Assembly (NCBI RefSeq): GCF_000813325.1
Contig: NZ_BBQE01000002.1
Direction: 5' to 3' (one strand)
Length of the DNA stretch: 64,000 bases
From: Sulfurospirillum cavolei
GTDB lineage: Bacteria; Campylobacterota; Campylobacteria; Campylobacterales; Sulfurospirillaceae
Shown: in pieces, positions 60,995 through 64,000 of the stretch
How the letters are laid out: every line of letters begins with the position of its first letter
Numbering within the stretch: position 1 is the stretch's first letter
Program-made: the position numbers and the translations under genes
Notes under the pieces: generated by a model
The model's database searches: none
Told to the model about the DNA's origin: nothing
The model's input: only the letters and a program-made list of their open reading frames with translations

Positions 60995-63749
60995 TGAGAG
61001 CCTCGGCGCATCGGTGGCATAGCTCTTCTTCGCTTTTTGATCGGTATTTCCAACAACGCGGGCATTTGCATTTAGGAGCTTTTAAAATTTTAAAACGATC
61101 TTTTTCGACTTCAAAAACGCCGATTTCGCCGATTTCTTCATGCTCAATCACGCGGCTGACCGTAAACCAATCTTCCGCATCGACCTTATCGAGTGCGATG
61201 ATTTTCGCGGACGCCGTTTGTATGACCAATTCCAACGTCGATTTGATCACTTTTTCTTTTTTCAAACTATCGACGATTTCAAAAAATTTCTCTCGTGCTT
61301 CGATCATGTAAGCTTCGTCAAACGAAGAGGTATGCTCCGGTAGCGGTTGATAGACCAGATCAAAAACACCGGTACCGCCTTGTTTCACGATGTTCGGCGC
61401 ATGCTCCATCATTTCGTCGATCGTATACGTAAGCGTCGGCGCAAATAACGCCATCATGCGCTCGGTAATCAGTGCCATCGCGCTTTGCGCGGAGAGGCGG
61501 ATCGTGTCGTTTTTGGCGTTACAATAGAGTCTGTCTTTAGAAATATCGAGGTAAATACCGCTGAGTTCCACCGCAATAAAATGGTTCAAAAGCGCAAAGC
61601 CTTTGGAAAATTCATACTCCCTAAAATAGCCTTCCGCCTCATCGAAAACGGCTTTGGCATGGGATAGTATCCAACGATCCAACGCCCCCATCTGCTCGTA
61701 GGGCAAAAGCGTTTCCAAATCGTTGATATTGGCAAGTAAAAAACGAAACGTATTACGGATTTTTCGATACTGTTCGCTGACTTGTTTTAAGATATTATCG
61801 CTAATTTTCAAATCGGTCGTGTATTCGCTTGTTCCGACCCACAAACGTAAAATCTCGACGCCGTGGCTTTTGGCGACATCGATCGGAGAAACGACGTTAC
61901 CTTTGGACTTGCTCATCTTCTCGCCTTTTTCGTCCATGGTAAAGCCGTGCGTTAAAATTTTACCGTACGGAGCGATGCCGTTATTGGCGGTACTGACTAA
62001 AAGCGAGCTTTGAAACCAACCGCGGTGTTGGTCGCTTCCTTCCAAATACATCGACGCCGGATAATCGCCCGCATCGTACTCTTCGGACTGTAAAACGGCT
62101 TTCCACGTACTGCCGCTGTCAAACCAAACATCCAAAATATCCATGACTTTTTCAAGGTTTTCCGCTTTATAGCCGCTATTTTCGACTAAAAGGTCTGCAA
62201 TCTCCAAATCCCACCACGCATCGGCACCTTTTTCTTCAAAAATAGCGGCAATGTGCTCGACGACTTTGGCATCAAAAATCGGTTTACCCGTCGTTTTATC
62301 CCTAAAAAATGCAATAGGAACACCCCAATCACGCTGACGAGAAATACACCAATCGGGTCTATTTTCGATCATCGAACCCAAGCGGTTGATACCTGATTTG
62401 GGGTAAAAACGAACCTTTTGAAGCTCATCCATCGCCATTTTACGAAGGCTCTCACGTCCGCCGACCGTTTCGTCCATTGCAACAAACCACTGTTTAGTCG
62501 CACGGTAGATGATCGGCTGATGTGTACGCCAGCAAAACGGATAAGAGTGGGTAAACTTGGAACATTTGAGCAAACGTTTGCCTAAAAGCTCTAAAATACG
62601 CTCATTGCATTTAAAAATATGCTCGCCGACGAAACTCTGCGCATCGGGCAATAAGCCTAATCGAACCACCGTTTCGTCGTAACAACCGCGTTCGTCCACC
62701 GGCATAATAACCTCTAAGGCATATTTCAGTCCGACTTTATAGTCATCGTCGCCGTGCCCCGGAGCGGTATGAACACAGCCGCTACCGCCGTCCATCGTGA
62801 CATGTTCGCCTAAAACGATTCGAGAAGGGCGTCCGTTAAGCGGATTGATCGCTAAGGTGTTTTCCAAAAGTGAAGCTCGAAACGTTTGAACGATTTTTCC
62901 GCTCAAAACGCCTTGTTCCAAAAGCTTGACATGTAAGGCTTCGGCAACGATATAGCCGTCACTCGTCACGACGTAATTTTCTTCAGGATTCAACGCAATA
63001 CCGACGTTGGCGGGCAAGGTCCACGGCGTCGTCGTCCAAATAATGACCGAGACGTCGCCGCTCACGTTCAATGCGGCTTTCGCCTCGTCGCTAAGCCCAA
63101 ACGCTACGAAAATGGAGTAATCCTCTTTATCTTCGTATTCGACTTCGGCTTCGGCTAACGCACTGCGCGCCGCCCACGACCAGTAAACGGGTTTGCTGCG
63201 TTCTACGAGTAATCCTTGATGCGCAACGCCGCACAAAGCACGGTAAATATCCGCTTCAAATTTAAATTTCATCGTCATATACGGGTTATCCCAATCGCCG
63301 ATAACGCCCAAGGATTTAAATTCGTCACGTTGAATATCGATAAATTTGCGTGCGTGTTCGCGGCACAATTCCCTGATTTCGCTTTTAGCAAGCGTATCTT
63401 TTTTCTCTTTACCGAGATTTTTTTCGACTTGCTGCTCTATCGGCAAACCGTGACAATCCCAACCCGGAACGTAACGAACTTTCTCACCGAAAAAATAGTG
63501 CGTCTTAACAATAACGTCTTTGAGAATTTTATTGAGTGCATGTCCGATATGAATATGCCCGTTCGCATACGGAGGCCCGTCGTGCAAAATAAACGTCTTG
63601 GAACTGTTTTCGCGATTCTTGATCATACGTGCGTAAGCGCTTTCCTCTTTTGAAAACCACTTAGCGTAACGAGCGGGTTCGTTTTGGGGTAGATTGCCTC
63701 TCATCGGGAACGCCGTTTGAGGAAGAAGCAAGGTCTCTTTATAGTCCAT
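60987..63749 (-). CDS. ileS: Isoleucyl-tRNA synthetase
   Basis: A 920-residue class I aminoacyl-tRNA synthetase. The HIGH motif is in PPYANGHIHIGHALNK (about residues 59-74), the editing CP1 domain follows with WTTTPWTLPANVGIA and TAPGHGDDDY, and KMSKS is in GEKMSKSKGNVVSP (about residue 612). The anticodon-binding domain and the zinc ribbon (CKCPRCWKYRS ... LCHRC) close the protein. This is the bacterial type. A full TTACATGTAA (63779-63788) lies in the leader. The stop overlaps the ATG of the 42-codon ORF. Confidence 0.98.
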   Translation of the reverse strand: MDYKETLLLPQTAFPMRGNLPQNEPARYAKWFSKEESAYARMIKNRENSSKTFILHDGPPYANGHIHIGHALNKILKDVIVKTHYFFGEKVRYVPGWDCHGLPIEQQVEKNLGKEKKDTLAKSEIRELCREHARKFIDIQRDEFKSLGVIGDWDNPYMTMKFKFEADIYRALCGVAHQGLLVERSKPVYWSWAARSALAEAEVEYEDKEDYSIFVAFGLSDEAKAALNVSGDVSVIIWTTTPWTLPANVGIALNPEENYVVTSDGYIVAEALHVKLLEQGVLSGKIVQTFRASLLENTLAINPLNGRPSRIVLGEHVTMDGGSGCVHTAPGHGDDDYKVGLKYALEVIMPVDERGCYDETVVRLGLLPDAQSFVGEHIFKCNERILELLGKRLLKCSKFTHSYPFCWRTHQPIIYRATKQWFVAMDETVGGRESLRKMAMDELQKVRFYPKSGINRLGSMIENRPDWCISRQRDWGVPIAFFRDKTTGKPIFDAKVVEHIAAIFEEKGADAWWDLEIADLLVENSGYKAENLEKVMDILDVWFDSGSTWKAVLQSEEYDAGDYPASMYLEGSDQHRGWFQSSLLVSTANNGIAPYGKILTHGFTMDEKGEKMSKSKGNVVSPIDVAKSHGVEILRLWVGTSEYTTDLKISDNILKQVSEQYRKIRNTFRFLLANINDLETLLPYEQMGALDRWILSHAKAVFDEAEGYFREYEFSKGFALLNHFIAVELSGIYLDISKDRLYCNAKNDTIRLSAQSAMALITERMMALFAPTLTYTIDEMMEHAPNIVKQGGTGVFDLVYQPLPEHTSSFDEAYMIEAREKFFEIVDSLKKEKVIKSTLELVIQTASAKIIALDKVDAEDWFTVSRVIEHEEIGEIGVFEVEKDRFKILKAPKCKCPRCWKYRSKSEEELCHRCAEALNG

Positions 63750-63853
63750 TTAGTCTCTCTCCTTGGAAGCTAAGACTCTTACATGTAAGCATCTTAAAAT
63801 GAGGCAAGTTTACCTAAAAACGATTTAAGAAGCACTTACGCATCGCAAGATGC

Positions 63854-63859
63854 TATAAT
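63854..63859 (+). promoter_or_regulatory. Probable -10 element of the last plus-strand gene
   Basis: TATAAT in ATGCTATAATACAAAC, 22 bp before the ATG at 63881. The 131-bp divergent spacer also holds the ileS leader. Confidence 0.6.
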
Positions 63860-63880
63860 ACAAACTAAAAAAGGTTGTGC

Positions 63881-64000
63881 ATGAAAAGCTCTTTGATCGT
63901 CGTAGGAAAAGCCTTGCGATACAATCTGCCGTTTTTAAATTATATCCATTCCACGATCACGAAACATTTGAATCTTCCCGATCAAACCGTCTATATCGAT
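63881..64000 (+). CDS. Unknown protein, first 40 codons only
   Basis: An open frame starts at ATG 63881 (MKSSLIVVGKALRYNLPFLN), with AAGG six bases upstream and a clear -10 before that. It stays open to the end of the window. The part seen is too short to assign a family; it has no evident signal peptide and a soluble alpha/beta look. It is divergent from ileS. Confidence 0.6.
   Translation, partial: MKSSLIVVGKALRYNLPFLNYIHSTITKHLNLPDQTVYID

Larger units (their letters stand above)
1041..63788. repeat. Dispersed TTACATGTAA palindrome family (individual 10-mers, not a continuous element)
   Basis: By eye I count about 50 ACATGT hexamers, 31 of them extended to ACATGTAA or TTACATGT, and ten complete TTACATGTAA. 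The ten start at 1041, 1633, 8555, 22911, 30519, 40101, 54186, 55591, 58019 and 63779. Chance expectation in 64 kb is about 16, 2 and 0.06. Copies fall in coding DNA in three phases (Leu-His-Val, Thr-Cys-Lys, Tyr-Met or Tyr-Met-stop) and between genes. They are not tandem and have no spacer pattern, so this is an iterated short element like HIP1 rather than a CRISPR or operator set. Confidence 0.85.

Noticed and set aside
63216..63653. 145-codon plus-strand ORF
   Set aside because: Antisense to the N-terminal half of ileS, with no domain and no start context.
1041..63788. CRISPR array or operator regulon as explanation of the ACATGTAA copies
   Set aside because: Copies are irregularly spaced by hundreds to thousands of bases, lie mostly inside genes in several codon phases, and have no spacers or cas genes.
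1..64000. tRNA or rRNA genes
   Set aside because: No cloverleaf with GGTTCGAATCC-type T-arm and no conserved rRNA segments were seen on either strand by eye. A tRNAscan run would settle it.

Overview
The window looks like chromosomal DNA of a free-living campylobacterotal (epsilonproteobacterial) bacterium, most likely Sulfurospirillum or a close relative. The argument is gene content and order. The run rplU-rpmA-obg-proB-fmt-birA-parA-parB-atpF'-atpF-atpH-atpA-atpG-atpD-atpC-tolQ-tolR-tolA-tolB-pal-ybgF-slyD-fabD-mtnN-ttcA matches, from memory, the order around Cj0094 to Cj0118 of Campylobacter jejuni. The runs dusB-membrane protein-dksA-rlmH-accD-phosphatase and mutS2-murC and guaB-gatA-small ORF-ileS also have Campylobacter counterparts. 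The genus call is an inference, since no rRNA is present.

Layout. 1-1050 is the 3' part of thiC. 1.1-2.1 kb holds an A+T-rich orphan membrane protein, a possible repeat remnant and a flavin-binding-fold protein. 2.2-7.3 kb is a mainly plus-strand block with two paralogous AEC transporters, a NifO-like thioredoxin-fold protein (minus strand), xthA, and the flagellar pair fliN/fliO. 7.3-9.4 kb is a sensor diguanylate cyclase broken by one base. 9.4-19.7 kb, all minus strand, carries dusB, a DksA-like regulator, rlmH, accD, an inositol-phosphatase-family gene and gltD/gltB. recO (plus) meets ttcA convergently at 20.5 kb. 20.5-42.3 kb is a very long minus-strand run: ttcA-mtnN-fabD, a degenerate NtrC-like protein, slyD, the Tol-Pal envelope system, all F1Fo ATP synthase genes except those for subunits a and c, parAB, birA, fmt, proB, obg, the L27/L21 ribosomal proteins and pyk. 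42.4-50 kb mixes small unknown genes with a CheX-like chemotaxis protein, a C-terminal processing protease, mqo, ridA and dapE. 50-64 kb is a minus-strand biosynthetic run (mutS2, murC, an aminotransferase, a ThiF-family protein, a nitrilase-like protein, xseB, metX, guaB, gatA, ileS). It ends with the first 40 codons of a plus-strand gene.

Genes are packed tightly with many 1-23 bp overlaps. The longest gene-free stretch is about 193 bp (1440-1632), so no gap exceeds 300 bp. I saw no rRNA, tRNA, CRISPR array, complete insertion sequence or prophage.

The most striking signal is not a gene. The palindrome TTACATGTAA and its half-degenerate forms are scattered through the whole window at far above chance frequency, in all three codon phases and between genes. 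Other points of interest are a 42-codon membrane ORF coupled between ileS and gatA, a nitrilase-family protein lacking its catalytic cysteine, an AAA+ regulator lacking GAFTGA and Walker B, and a TtcA homologue missing one expected Fe-S cysteine.
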